31,123 nucleotides of DNA, from positions 1 through 31,123 of the forward strand of contig DATKZY010000040.1 of assembly GCA_035527715.1 (NCBI GenBank), in the 5' to 3' direction. Origin of the DNA: DSUN01 sp035527715 (GTDB lineage: Bacteria > Planctomycetota > PUPC01 > DSUN01). Position numbers and translations under genes: made by a program. The notes beneath the pieces were generated by a model that saw only the letters and a list, made by a program, of their open reading frames with translations, had not been told where the DNA came from and ran no database searches. Shown piece after piece: positions 1 through 8,190 of this stretch. Every line of letters begins with the position of its first letter. Within the stretch, counting starts at the first letter, position 1.

Positions 1-1266
1 CGCGACCGCATGCTGCCCGCGGCCTTCTCGTCGATCTCGCGGAAGACCAAGACGCCCGTGGTCGCGCTCGCCTTCACCAGCATCATCGTCGTGATGGTGG
101 CCGTGTTCCTGCCCACGAAGGACGTGGCGTCGAGCGCGAGCATCATGTTCCTCTTCCTCTTCTTCCTCGTGAACCTGTGCGTGATCAAGATTCGCCTGAA
201 CATGGGCGACGAACTCAAGTACGGGTTCGTCATGCCCCTCTTCCCCCTGCCGCCGCTCCTGGCGGTCGTGGCGCAACTGGTCCTCGCGGTGTGGCTGGTG
301 CACATGAGCTTCATCGCCTGGATTCTGGCGCCCCTGTGGGTCTTCTCGTGGATGGCCATCTACCGCTTCTACTCGCGCTCGCGAGCCATTGCGACGGCCG
401 ACGAGATCCACGTGATCGAGGAGGAGCGGGCACCGGCGGGCAACGAGTACCGCGTGATGGTCACCGTGGCGAACCCCCGCAACGCCCTCGAGCTGGTGCT
501 CAACGCCCACAAGCTCTGCGGCGCCAAGCAGGCGCGCGTCGAGCTGCTCCACATGGTGCCCGTGCCCGACCAGGTGCCGCTCGCCGACGCCGAGCGGTTC
601 TCGCTCGAGGGCAAGGAGGCGATGGTCGAGGCCATGCTCTATCTCGCGCCCCGATTCCCCCTCAGCTCCACCCTCCGCTACTGCCGCAACGTGGCCCGCG
701 GCATCGTGAGCGCCGTCCGCGAGAAGCGCGTCAACATGCTCCTCATGGGCTGGCACGGACGGCCCCGCGCCCGTGCCTTCCGCCTCGGCAGCACGGTGGA
801 CCCGATCATCGAGCGCTCGCCGTGCAACGTCGTGGTGCTCAAGGGCTGTGGCAACCGCAAGTTCCGCCGCGTCCTCGTCCCCGTCGCCGGCGGGCCGAAT
901 GGCGCCTTCGCCCTCGAGGTCGCCAGCATCCTGGCCGACCCCGAGGAGGGGCAGGTCGTGGCCTTTACCGTCGCCGGCCACTCGAAGTTCGATATCGGCG
1001 GCTTCCTCGCCGAGCACGTCGGCCGCCTGCACCTGCCGCCCGACCGCGTGCAGGCAAAAGTCGTCAGCGCTCCACAGGTCGCTCAGGCCATCCTGAGGGA
1101 GGCCGAGGACTACGACCTGATCGTCATGGGCTGCACCGCCGAGCCGCTTCTCCGCCAACTCGCCAGAAGCTCCGTGCCCGAGACCGTGGCGCACCGGTGC
1201 ACCAAGCCTCTGGCGATGGTGAAGGCGGAGGGCGGCATCCGGTCCTGGGTGAAGCGCTGGGTGTGA
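1..1266 (+). CDS. APC-family permease C-terminus fused to two universal stress (USP) domains, 5'-partial
   Basis: The reading frame is open from the window edge, so the N-terminal two thirds of the transporter lie outside. The first residues (R-D-R-M-L-P-A-A-F, then RKTKTPVV) match the cytoplasmic loop after TM8 of amino-acid/polyamine/organocation permeases. About four hydrophobic segments follow (residues 16-34, 42-60, 82-98 and 99-120, numbered from the Met at 10). A first USP domain covers about residues 146-280 and keeps a nucleotide-binding-like glycine pattern, GWHGRPRARAFRLGST. A second, more degenerate USP domain covers about 286-408 (DLIVMGCTAEPLLRQL). In this family the permease imports amino acids or related cations, and the USP tail is thought to sense nucleotide or stress state. 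The substrate cannot be told from the sequence. The next gene starts 39 nt after the stop. Confidence 0.85.
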   Translation, partial: RDRMLPAAFSSISRKTKTPVVALAFTSIIVVMVAVFLPTKDVASSASIMFLFLFFLVNLCVIKIRLNMGDELKYGFVMPLFPLPPLLAVVAQLVLAVWLVHMSFIAWILAPLWVFSWMAIYRFYSRSRAIATADEIHVIEEERAPAGNEYRVMVTVANPRNALELVLNAHKLCGAKQARVELLHMVPVPDQVPLADAERFSLEGKEAMVEAMLYLAPRFPLSSTLRYCRNVARGIVSAVREKRVNMLLMGWHGRPRARAFRLGSTVDPIIERSPCNVVVLKGCGNRKFRRVLVPVAGGPNGAFALEVASILADPEEGQVVAFTVAGHSKFDIGGFLAEHVGRLHLPPDRVQAKVVSAPQVAQAILREAEDYDLIVMGCTAEPLLRQLARSSVPETVAHRCTKPLAMVKAEGGIRSWVKRWV

Positions 1267-1305
1267 CCCGGCGCCACAGCCTGCCATTTCCCAAGGGGGT
1301 CCCGC

Positions 1306-4300
1306 ATGACACGAGCCGCCCGCCATATCGCGCGAGCGATTGGGCTCTGTTCCCTGGCCGCTCTCACCCTCGCACGCGGCGCGGAGATGGCCTCGCCCGT
1401 CCGCCTCCCACTCGACCGCACGGCCTACATCGTGGGCGAGAAGGTTCCCCTCGCCGTGCAGGGAGCCGAGGGCGAGGTGAAGGTCGAGTTGGCGGGGGCG
1501 GGCGGGCCGCCGCTGCTCGTCTACCGCGGCAAGCCGGCCGCGCTCGTGATGAGCACCGAGGGCCTGGCCGCAGGGACGTATGCCTTCCACGTCAACGGCC
1601 AGCCGTCGGGCGTCGAGCTGACCCTCGCCAGCCCCATCCGCAAGTCGCCCGGGGCGATCACCGACGAGAGCATGCCGAGTCCGCCGCAGCTCCCTCCCGA
1701 GATTTCGCGCGACCCCGCGAAGCGGGCAGCCGCGCGGGAGGTCTGGCGAAAGACGATGCCGCAGACGTTCCGCGACACGGGCATTGACGTGGCTTTCTCG
1801 ATGTGCGCCTCCGAGATGGGCCGCCAGCCGCTCCTCGACCAGTTCGCCGCCGCCGCGGCCATGCTCTACGCCAATCCCTACACGCGGCCCATGAGCTTCA
1901 ACGTCGCACGCATCTGGGAGCCCGAGTTGGCCACGTTCCGCCAGCGTCTCGCCCTCTCGGCCCAGGCCAACAGCCGCTACCCCAGCTTCGCCGGCTTCTG
2001 CCTCGACTTCGACCCCGTCGGCCTCCTCGCCCGCAAAATGCTCATGGTCTACTGGGGCTGGGGCAAGCAGGAGGAACAGCTTCGCAACTACATCGCCCGC
2101 AGCGACCAGGCCGTCTACGACGAGTTCACCCGCCGCACGGGGCTGAAGGCCCCCCGCCTCGACGAGTACATCACCTATCTCCTCGCCATCGGCCGGCCCG
2201 AGTTCGCCCCCGCCATTGACCTGCCGACCGCCCGCTGGATCGAGGAGATGGCGACCCACCTCAAGCCCCTCGACCCCGCCAAGCTCGCCGAACTGGAGAA
2301 GCGGATTGACGCCTGGGCGGCCTACCTGATGGGCATCTACGAGGAGAGCGACCGCGGGCACATCGAGGCCCTCCGCCCGATCGTCCCGACGATGCACCAC
2401 ACGGCCACCATCAACATTGACCACGCCGCCGTGCGGGACGGCCAGTACGTGCCCTGGGCCTATCGCCCCCACGATGTCCGCTACATCACGGCCTGGAACG
2501 ACCAGGTGGCCGGCCCCGACTACGCCTACCAATGGCTCTTCAGCGCGGCCATGCTCGACACGAATCGCGGCCGCCAGCCGATCTGGGTCGGCAGCAGCCT
2601 GGGCATGGCCCACGGCCAGGCCGATTACCCGGGCAAGTTCGTCCGCGTCATCGCCCACAACCTCGCCCACGGCGCCTCGGGCGCCGGCTTCGCCCTCGAA
2701 GGTTTTTCAACCGTCCTCAGCGGCATGAACAAGCAGACCCACTGGAGCGAGATGAAGGGCAAGCCCATCGCCGAGGGGCTGCACGCGGGCCGCGACTTCC
2801 TCAATCGCTTCGCCTTCCTCGCCACCGAGTGCCGGGGCGACTACGGCGTCGGCATCCTTTACTCGCGGAGCCAGATGGCCCGCCAGCACGTGTGCCAGGG
2901 CTTCGGCACCGTCTGCTACAAGCTGCTCGTGGGCCTCACGCGGCTCGGCTACACCCCCCGCTTCGTCACCGAGGAGGAGATCGAGGCCGGTCTTGTGGGC
3001 GGGGCCTCCGTGCCCCGCGTCTCTTCGCGGGACAGAGACGTCCCGCCCACAATCGGCATCAAGGCACTCGTCATTGCGGGCCAGACGTTTCCCCTGCCGC
3101 CGAAGGTCGTCGCTGGCATCGAGGCATTCGCCAAGTCCGGCGGCATCGTCCTCGTGGACGGCTCGTCTTCGGTCAAGCTTGCCGGCGCGAAGCCCTTGGG
3201 TATCACATTGCCCTTCGTCGAGAGTGCCCGCCCCTACAACTGGTCGAGTCCCAACATCCCCCCAGGCGGCCGCCACATCGCCCTGGCGGAGGAATGGCAC
3301 CGCGAGCTTACGCCGGCCGCCCTCAAGGCCCTCGGCGACACAGGGAGCGCCTTGCTGCGGCCCAAGAAGGGCGCCGATTCGCGCATCACCGTGATGCAGA
3401 TCGACGGCGGCCGCGACGCGAAGTACCTCGTCTGCGTGAACGACTCCTCGATCAAGAGCCACACCGACTGGTTCCAGGTGTCCGACGAGTTGTTGCCGAG
3501 CCGTCAGGCGGCCGGATCGGTCATCTACGACGTCACACAGGAGCGGGTCCTTGGCAGTCTCCCACGGGGAGACGAGAAGATCCTCATGCGCGTCGAGCCG
3601 GACTTGCGGTGTGATCTGTCGGGGACCACGGCCCGCGTGCTTGCTCTCCTCACGCGTGGGGTCAGCGAGATCCCCCTCGAGGCCAACCAATCGGTCCGGG
3701 CTGGGGACCGCCTGGTCGTGAGGGTTGGGTTCCGCGACAAGCGGGGCCGGGCTCTTGCCGCCGCACTACCCTTCCGCCTGTCGCTCCTGCGGCCCGACCG
3801 CTCAGCGGCCGAGGACCTCTATCGCAGCACCGCGCCTGATGGCTCATTCGGCATGGCCTACGAGATTCCGCTCAATGCCCCGGCGGGCGAGTGGAAGGTG
3901 GCTGTCCGCTCGCAACTGACGGGCGACGTGGCGGAACTGCCCGTCACGGTGAGGCCGCCGCGACGCATCCGCCCCCTCGCCGAGCCGATGGACGACAAGG
4001 TCGTCTTCCGCAACAGCGAACGCCTCCGCGAGGTGCTGGCGGCGAAGGGCTCCAGAGCCATCGTGCCGCTCTTCGAGACGCCCCACACCATCAAGCTCCT
4101 GCCCGCCGCCGAACGGCTGAAGCAGGTGCTCGCCCGCCAGGGCATCGAGGCCGACGTTCGCCGAAAGCCGGAGATGACGACCTACTGGCTCGCCTATGGC
4201 CCGACGCCCGAGCAACTCGCCGAGAACGCCCGCGCCGACAAGGGCGAGTCCATCGGGAAGATCAAGGTCACGACCGTCAACCGCAACGACTACTTCGCCA

Positions 4301-5352
4301 CCCTCGGCGGCTACCAGGTGGGCGAGACGGTCGTGCTCCTCGACCTGGCGACCCGCCCCGACAACGAGATGGCCGATCATCTGGCCAAGGTGGGCGTGCT
4401 GTGGCCCCAGGCCTCGGCCACCTTCCCCGGCCCCGGCCGCGCCATCGTCCACTGCATCCCGCAGGCATTTCACCCCGAGAAGTCGGCCGTCGTGATTCAA
4501 GGCTCCGACATGGCCGGCCTGATGGCCGGCGTCGAGGCCCTTCGCCGCCCCGCTGACGACTGGCTGGGCGCCAGCGTCGCCTCGGCCCGCGACGCCCTCT
4601 TCCGCGAGTTCCACGTCGGCGGCGAGCCCGAGCAAGTAACCGACGTCCGAAAGGGGATCTGGCCGTTCTCAGGCTCCGGCCTCACCTCCCGCGGCCTCAC
4701 GGTGCGCCACGACCCGAAACCCTTCGCCATCAAGTTCCTCGGCAGCAAGCCCCCCGCCGAAAACGAAATCCCGCCCATCCCGCCATTCGCTCACAAGCCC
4801 CTCGACGCCCCCGCCACCATCGAGTGCAAGGACTTCACCCCCCAGCTTCGCACGGCCAAGGGCTACGAGGATGCCTGGACGCCCGGCAAGAACTGGAAGG
4901 CCGACCTGCGCTTCGCCGACGCCATTCTGCTCGTAGTGGACGTGAAGAAGGCGGGCAAGACGGCACTCATCGCCGAGGGGCTATTCCGCTACTCCGACCG
5001 CCGGCCACGCACCCAGGCCAATTGGGAGGACATCCTCGCCCTCCGCGACACCCTCGTGCCCAGAGAGCGCCGCCCGATGTACTTCGAGGCCATGCTCGAC
5101 GGCAAGCCGATGGGCCGTCTCGACAAGCTGACGACGGCCACTCAGGATGTGCCCGTGGATTCTCCCCCGTGGCACAGCGGCCAGAAGCCGAAGACCGTAT
5201 CCGAGGAGGTCGTCACCCGCATCGGTGGCGAACTCGACCTCCCCGCAGGCTCGCACCGCCTGCTCCTCATCCCGCGCAACATCGTGGATGGGAAGCTGGA
5301 GAAGCTGCACGTTGGGGTGGAGCCGGCGGCCCAGCCGGAGAAGAAGCCTTGA
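1306..5352 (+). CDS. Large secreted glycoside-hydrolase-like protein, unassigned family (1348 aa)
   Basis: An N-terminal signal peptide (residues 1-24, ending ALTLARG) predicts export. The ATG at 1306 follows AGGGGG with 6 nt spacing. Visible order: an Ig-like strand region (about 30-105); a probable TIM-barrel region (about 130-500) rich in Trp, Tyr and acidic residues, with FCLDFDP near 231 and HGASGAGFALEG near 454; a Rossmann or GATase-like segment (about 515-640) resembling the beta-galactosidase trimerisation domain (VGILYSRSQM, then ALVIAGQTFPLP and SGGIVLVDGS); a macroglobulin-like Ig domain (about 786-882); and C-terminal domains I do not recognise. The order parallels the protein at 8191-11778, so I infer a paralogous extracellular glycosidase or glycan-binding protein. 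I could not assign catalytic residues. Residues about 563-583 are encoded by a palindromic repeat (separate entry). The gene converges with the next one. Confidence 0.75.
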   Translation: MTRAARHIARAIGLCSLAALTLARGAEMASPVRLPLDRTAYIVGEKVPLAVQGAEGEVKVELAGAGGPPLLVYRGKPAALVMSTEGLAAGTYAFHVNGQPSGVELTLASPIRKSPGAITDESMPSPPQLPPEISRDPAKRAAAREVWRKTMPQTFRDTGIDVAFSMCASEMGRQPLLDQFAAAAAMLYANPYTRPMSFNVARIWEPELATFRQRLALSAQANSRYPSFAGFCLDFDPVGLLARKMLMVYWGWGKQEEQLRNYIARSDQAVYDEFTRRTGLKAPRLDEYITYLLAIGRPEFAPAIDLPTARWIEEMATHLKPLDPAKLAELEKRIDAWAAYLMGIYEESDRGHIEALRPIVPTMHHTATINIDHAAVRDGQYVPWAYRPHDVRYITAWNDQVAGPDYAYQWLFSAAMLDTNRGRQPIWVGSSLGMAHGQADYPGKFVRVIAHNLAHGASGAGFALEGFSTVLSGMNKQTHWSEMKGKPIAEGLHAGRDFLNRFAFLATECRGDYGVGILYSRSQMARQHVCQGFGTVCYKLLVGLTRLGYTPRFVTEEEIEAGLVGGASVPRVSSRDRDVPPTIGIKALVIAGQTFPLPPKVVAGIEAFAKSGGIVLVDGSSSVKLAGAKPLGITLPFVESARPYNWSSPNIPPGGRHIALAEEWHRELTPAALKALGDTGSALLRPKKGADSRITVMQIDGGRDAKYLVCVNDSSIKSHTDWFQVSDELLPSRQAAGSVIYDVTQERVLGSLPRGDEKILMRVEPDLRCDLSGTTARVLALLTRGVSEIPLEANQSVRAGDRLVVRVGFRDKRGRALAAALPFRLSLLRPDRSAAEDLYRSTAPDGSFGMAYEIPLNAPAGEWKVAVRSQLTGDVAELPVTVRPPRRIRPLAEPMDDKVVFRNSERLREVLAAKGSRAIVPLFETPHTIKLLPAAERLKQVLARQGIEADVRRKPEMTTYWLAYGPTPEQLAENARADKGESIGKIKVTTVNRNDYFATLGGYQVGETVVLLDLATRPDNEMADHLAKVGVLWPQASATFPGPGRAIVHCIPQAFHPEKSAVVIQGSDMAGLMAGVEALRRPADDWLGASVASARDALFREFHVGGEPEQVTDVRKGIWPFSGSGLTSRGLTVRHDPKPFAIKFLGSKPPAENEIPPIPPFAHKPLDAPATIECKDFTPQLRTAKGYEDAWTPGKNWKADLRFADAILLVVDVKKAGKTALIAEGLFRYSDRRPRTQANWEDILALRDTLVPRERRPMYFEAMLDGKPMGRLDKLTTATQDVPVDSPPWHSGQKPKTVSEEVVTRIGGELDLPAGSHRLLLIPRNIVDGKLEKLHVGVEPAAQPEKKP
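2993..3052. repeat. Palindromic repeat element inside a coding sequence
   Basis: The outer arms TTGTGGGCGGG (2993-3003) and CCCGCCCACAA (3042-3052) are an 11-bp perfect inverted repeat. Inside are nested arms CGTCTC (3018-3023) / GAGACG (3035-3040) and an alternative pairing CCCGCG (3014-3019) / CGCGGG (3026-3031). The element is read in frame and adds a loop of roughly 20 residues (starting about LVGGASVPRVSS) between two strands of the GATase-like domain. In the related protein at 8191-11778 the same two strands are joined by only a few residues. It looks like a mobile or replicating intergenic palindrome that landed in a gene without breaking it. Confidence 0.7.
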
Positions 5353-5354
5353 AA

Positions 5355-5387
5355 GACGCGTGACCCGTGACGCGTGATAGGAGAAGG
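5355..5387. repeat. Heptad tandem repeat GACGCGT/GACCCGT/GACGCGT between convergent genes
   Basis: Three 7-bp units (5355-5361, 5362-5368, 5369-5375) are followed by GATAGGAGAAGG. The block starts 2 nt after the TGA stop of the 1348-residue gene and 9 nt before the end of the convergent gene on the other strand. The same units, with a similar GA-rich tail, recur at 29961-30046. TGA triplets start at 5361, 5368 and 5375, one in each plus-strand frame. Confidence 0.75.
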
Positions 5388-5395
5388 CACCGAAC

Positions 5396-6799
5396 TCAGG
5401 GCTTGGCGAGAGATTCCAGTGCTGCCTTGGCAAGCGGGCCAAGGACTTCATCTTTGAGCGCGGCCTCGAGGACGGCGCGAGTGCGGGCCTGTTGCTCGGT
5501 GGTGAGGCGGTTGCGGCGGTGGTTGGCCAGGCGAATGGCGGCGAAGGCGCGGGCGGCGGTGCTCGGGTCGTCGAGGCGTTTCAGGGCTTCCTGGTCAATC
5601 GCCTCATCCACCTCCTTGAGGTTGCCTTTGGGCAGGCCGTCCTCGAGGCGCTCGAGCAGGGCCGGCTCCTGGGCGGGAATGATGTACAACACGGCGTCGC
5701 CCTCGCCCTCGCGTCGGCCGCCGGCGGCGAGGATGGCCTTCTCGGCGAGGCGGGCAGTGCGGGCGACGAGGTCGTCCATCGTTTCGGACTTCGGCAGGCC
5801 ATCGCGGGTGTTGTTGTCATAGTGGGCGGGGAGCACCCAGCCGGGGTTGGCGGCCATCGCCTTGGCGCCCAGCATGACGCCCAGCACGGTGCCGCAGGTG
5901 GCGGCATTGCAGTCGGCGTCGTAGCCCATCGCGAAGCTGAGGCGCATCGTCTCCACGAAATCGCCCTTGCCGTAGAGCAGCGCGGCCACGACGAGGGCGC
6001 CGTTGGTGACGGTGGCGTTCATGTTCCACTTCCGTTCGTCCCGATACTTCTTCTGAATCGCGGCGCGAGTGGCCTGCCAGTCGCTTGGCCACTGCTTGTG
6101 CCAGGCGATGACGTCGCGGACCATCTCGGCGTGCTCGCTCCTGGGGTCCACGGCGTCGAGCGAGCGGGCGATGAGGCGGGGCACGTCGCTCTCGAAGAAG
6201 GCCAGCGCGATCATCGCGGTGGTGTAGGCGCAGGCCTGGATGGGCTCGCCGCGGACCGTGATGTGCAGGCAGTGGCGGGCGATGCGGGCCGCCTCGTTGG
6301 GCAGGCCAGGGGCGAGGAGGCCGAATGCCTCGGCGCAGAACTGGCCCGACAGGTTATACTTTGCGTGGGGGTTGAGGGCGAAGTGGGAGGTCCAGGGCGG
6401 CACGATGCCCTGGCCGATGAGCTTGCGCGCCTGCTCGTTGGAGACCCAGATGCGGCGGTTGACCGAGCGGACCCATTCGCGGGCGAGGTCGGGATAGGGC
6501 ACGAGCAGCGTGTCGAGGCGGTCCATCGCGTGGAGATGCGTCCACTCGATGTCGGTGTCGTCGTCGCTGGGGCAGCGGGGGAGATTGGGCGTGAAGTTGG
6601 GCAGCGGGCCGGGGGCGTCCTTGTACTTGAACTCGAAGGGCAGGCCCTGGACGTTGCCGACCATCTGGCCCGCCCATCCGCCGCGGATGCGGTCGAGAAG
6701 CTCGGCGCGCGAGAGGCGGCGCGTCTCGGTCGCCTGGGCCGCCGAGCCGAGCAGCGCTACGGCGACGACGCCGAGGCAGAGGCACTTTGCTTCGAGCAT
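5396..6799 (-). CDS. Secreted ADP-ribosylglycohydrolase-family protein (467 aa)
   Basis: The family (ARH/DraG fold) removes ADP-ribose from proteins or related N- or O-glycosidic substrates with a binuclear metal centre. The metal-binding signatures are visible: DDDTDIEW at residues 79-86, matching the N-terminal acidic motif, and GYDADCNAATCG at 292-303, matching the C-terminal GxDxDxxA motif with Asp294, Asp296 and Asn298. GWAGQMVGNVQGLPFE (41-56) matches the family's opening helix. Residues 1-23 form a signal peptide ending AAQA, so export is predicted, which is unusual for a classical intracellular regulator. Residues about 400-467 are an extra helical tail. The start is supported by AAAGGAG 8 nt upstream of the ATG. 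The gene is divergent from the PQQ-propeller gene. Substrates in this branch are unproven, and nucleoside- or glycan-directed activity is possible. Confidence 0.85.
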   Translation of the reverse strand: MLEAKCLCLGVVAVALLGSAAQATETRRLSRAELLDRIRGGWAGQMVGNVQGLPFEFKYKDAPGPLPNFTPNLPRCPSDDDTDIEWTHLHAMDRLDTLLVPYPDLAREWVRSVNRRIWVSNEQARKLIGQGIVPPWTSHFALNPHAKYNLSGQFCAEAFGLLAPGLPNEAARIARHCLHITVRGEPIQACAYTTAMIALAFFESDVPRLIARSLDAVDPRSEHAEMVRDVIAWHKQWPSDWQATRAAIQKKYRDERKWNMNATVTNGALVVAALLYGKGDFVETMRLSFAMGYDADCNAATCGTVLGVMLGAKAMAANPGWVLPAHYDNNTRDGLPKSETMDDLVARTARLAEKAILAAGGRREGEGDAVLYIIPAQEPALLERLEDGLPKGNLKEVDEAIDQEALKRLDDPSTAARAFAAIRLANHRRNRLTTEQQARTRAVLEAALKDEVLGPLAKAALESLAKP

Positions 6800-6826
6800 T
6801 GCTGTGCTCCTTTCCGAGATGGCGGC

Positions 6827-6855
6827 ATGCTACCCGAACGCCGTCGGCGCTGCAA
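6827..6855 (-). promoter_or_regulatory. Candidate sigma70-type promoter for the ADP-ribosylglycohydrolase gene
   Basis: On the minus strand, TTGCAG (6855-6850) and TAGCAT (6832-6827) are separated by 17 nt, 28 nt upstream of the ATG at 6799. The spacing is ideal, but each box has mismatches, so this is a modest prediction. It lies in the 132-nt divergent intergenic region shared with the PQQ-propeller gene. Confidence 0.4.
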
Positions 6856-6931
6856 GCTGGACAAGCGGCGGAGCTTTTGGTAGAAGCATAGGAGTGCATG
6901 GCATCGCGCCAGCTCAGGAAAGGGGTGCCCT

Positions 6932-8167
6932 ATGGTCAGGCGGCTGGTTGTCGCGACGGTTCTCGTCTCCTGCGTCGCCTCCGCGGCGGAAGCCGATTGG
7001 CCGCAGTGGCGTGGGCCGGGCCGCGATGGCATTGCCCTGGGCGCCACGCTTCCCGGCACGCTGCCTGCGAGCCTGAAGCAGGTGTGGGAGGTCGAGGTGG
7101 GGGCCGGCTATCCCGGCCCTGTCATCGCCGGCGACAGCGTGGTTATCTTCTCGCGGCAGGGCGACAACGAGGCCATTCGGTGCCTGAATGCGGCGGACGG
7201 CAAGGAGCGGTGGAAAGATGAGTATCCGGCGCCCTATAAGCCGGAGTCGGTGGCCAAGCCGCACGGGAAAGGCCCCTTCGCCACGCCGACGATTGCGGGC
7301 GGCAAGGTGTTCGCCATCGGCATCAGCGGGGTCCTGAGCGCCTACGACCTCGCGAGCGGCAAGAAGCTCTGGCGGCACGATTTCAAGGGGCAGTTCAAGA
7401 AGACGTATCCGAGCTGGGGGGCGTCGTGCTCGCCGCTCGTCGAGGGCAGCCTGTGCATCCTCGGCGTCGGGGCGAAGGATCAGGGTGGCCTGGCGGCCTT
7501 CGATGTCCAGAGCGGCAAGGTGGTCTGGCAGCAGACGGCCGACGGTGCGGCCTATTCGTCGCCCGTCGCCGCCGACATCGCCGGCCAGCGGCAGATCATC
7601 GCCCTGATGGAGCACCACCTGCTCGCCGTCGAGCCGAAGGAGGGCAAGGTGCTCTGGAAGGTGCCCCTCGTGGTCCAGTACGAACAGAACATCTTTACTC
7701 CAATCGTGCACAAGGACCTGGTCATTGTTGCGGGCTGGGGCCAGCCGATCCGGGCCTATCGCATCGCGATGACGGACGGCGCGCTGGCGGCTGTCGAGGC
7801 GTGGAAGAGCGACCGAGAGGCATTCTTCATGAGCACCCCCGTCCTCACCGGCGGGCATCTGTACGGGTTGGCCGACCGCGGCCGGGGCACGCTGGTGTGC
7901 ATCAAGGCCGAGGATGGCATCACGGCCTGGTCGTCGCCCGGCGGGCAGGGGCAGTATGCGTCGCTCGTCGCCGCGGGCGACAAGGTGCTGGCGCTCACGA
8001 CGAAGGGCGAGCTGAGCCTGTTCGCGGCGGACGCGAGCGGCTTCAAGGAGCTGGGGCGCGTGGTGGCCACGAAGCGCACGACGTGGGCGCACCTGGCACT
8101 CGTCGGCAACGGGCTCTACGTCAAGGACAACTCGCACGCCGCGTGCTTTGATCTGAAGGGCGAGTGA
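6932..8167 (+). CDS. Secreted PQQ-like beta-propeller repeat protein (411 aa)
   Basis: Residues 1-21 (MVRRLVVATVLVSCVASAAEA) are a signal peptide. The mature protein opens with DWPQWRGPGRDG (22-33), the hallmark start of planctomycete-type PQQ/BamB-like beta-propellers. It continues with repeated blade motifs of the form D-x-x-x-GKxLW (AADGKERW, ASGKKLWRHD, VQSGKVVWQQ, EPKEGKVLWKV). The fold forms a 7-8 blade ring. In many such proteins it binds partners or sugars rather than PQQ, and I see no quinoprotein dehydrogenase partner here. AGGAAAGGGG lies just upstream of the ATG. It is the first gene of a same-strand run, and the next start is 23 nt after its stop. The likely role is periplasmic or envelope, in the glycan locus. 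The exact function is unknown. Confidence 0.85.
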   Translation: MVRRLVVATVLVSCVASAAEADWPQWRGPGRDGIALGATLPGTLPASLKQVWEVEVGAGYPGPVIAGDSVVIFSRQGDNEAIRCLNAADGKERWKDEYPAPYKPESVAKPHGKGPFATPTIAGGKVFAIGISGVLSAYDLASGKKLWRHDFKGQFKKTYPSWGASCSPLVEGSLCILGVGAKDQGGLAAFDVQSGKVVWQQTADGAAYSSPVAADIAGQRQIIALMEHHLLAVEPKEGKVLWKVPLVVQYEQNIFTPIVHKDLVIVAGWGQPIRAYRIAMTDGALAAVEAWKSDREAFFMSTPVLTGGHLYGLADRGRGTLVCIKAEDGITAWSSPGGQGQYASLVAAGDKVLALTTKGELSLFAADASGFKELGRVVATKRTTWAHLALVGNGLYVKDNSHAACFDLKGE

Positions 8168-8190
8168 CCCGTTTTTCCTGGTAGGGAACC

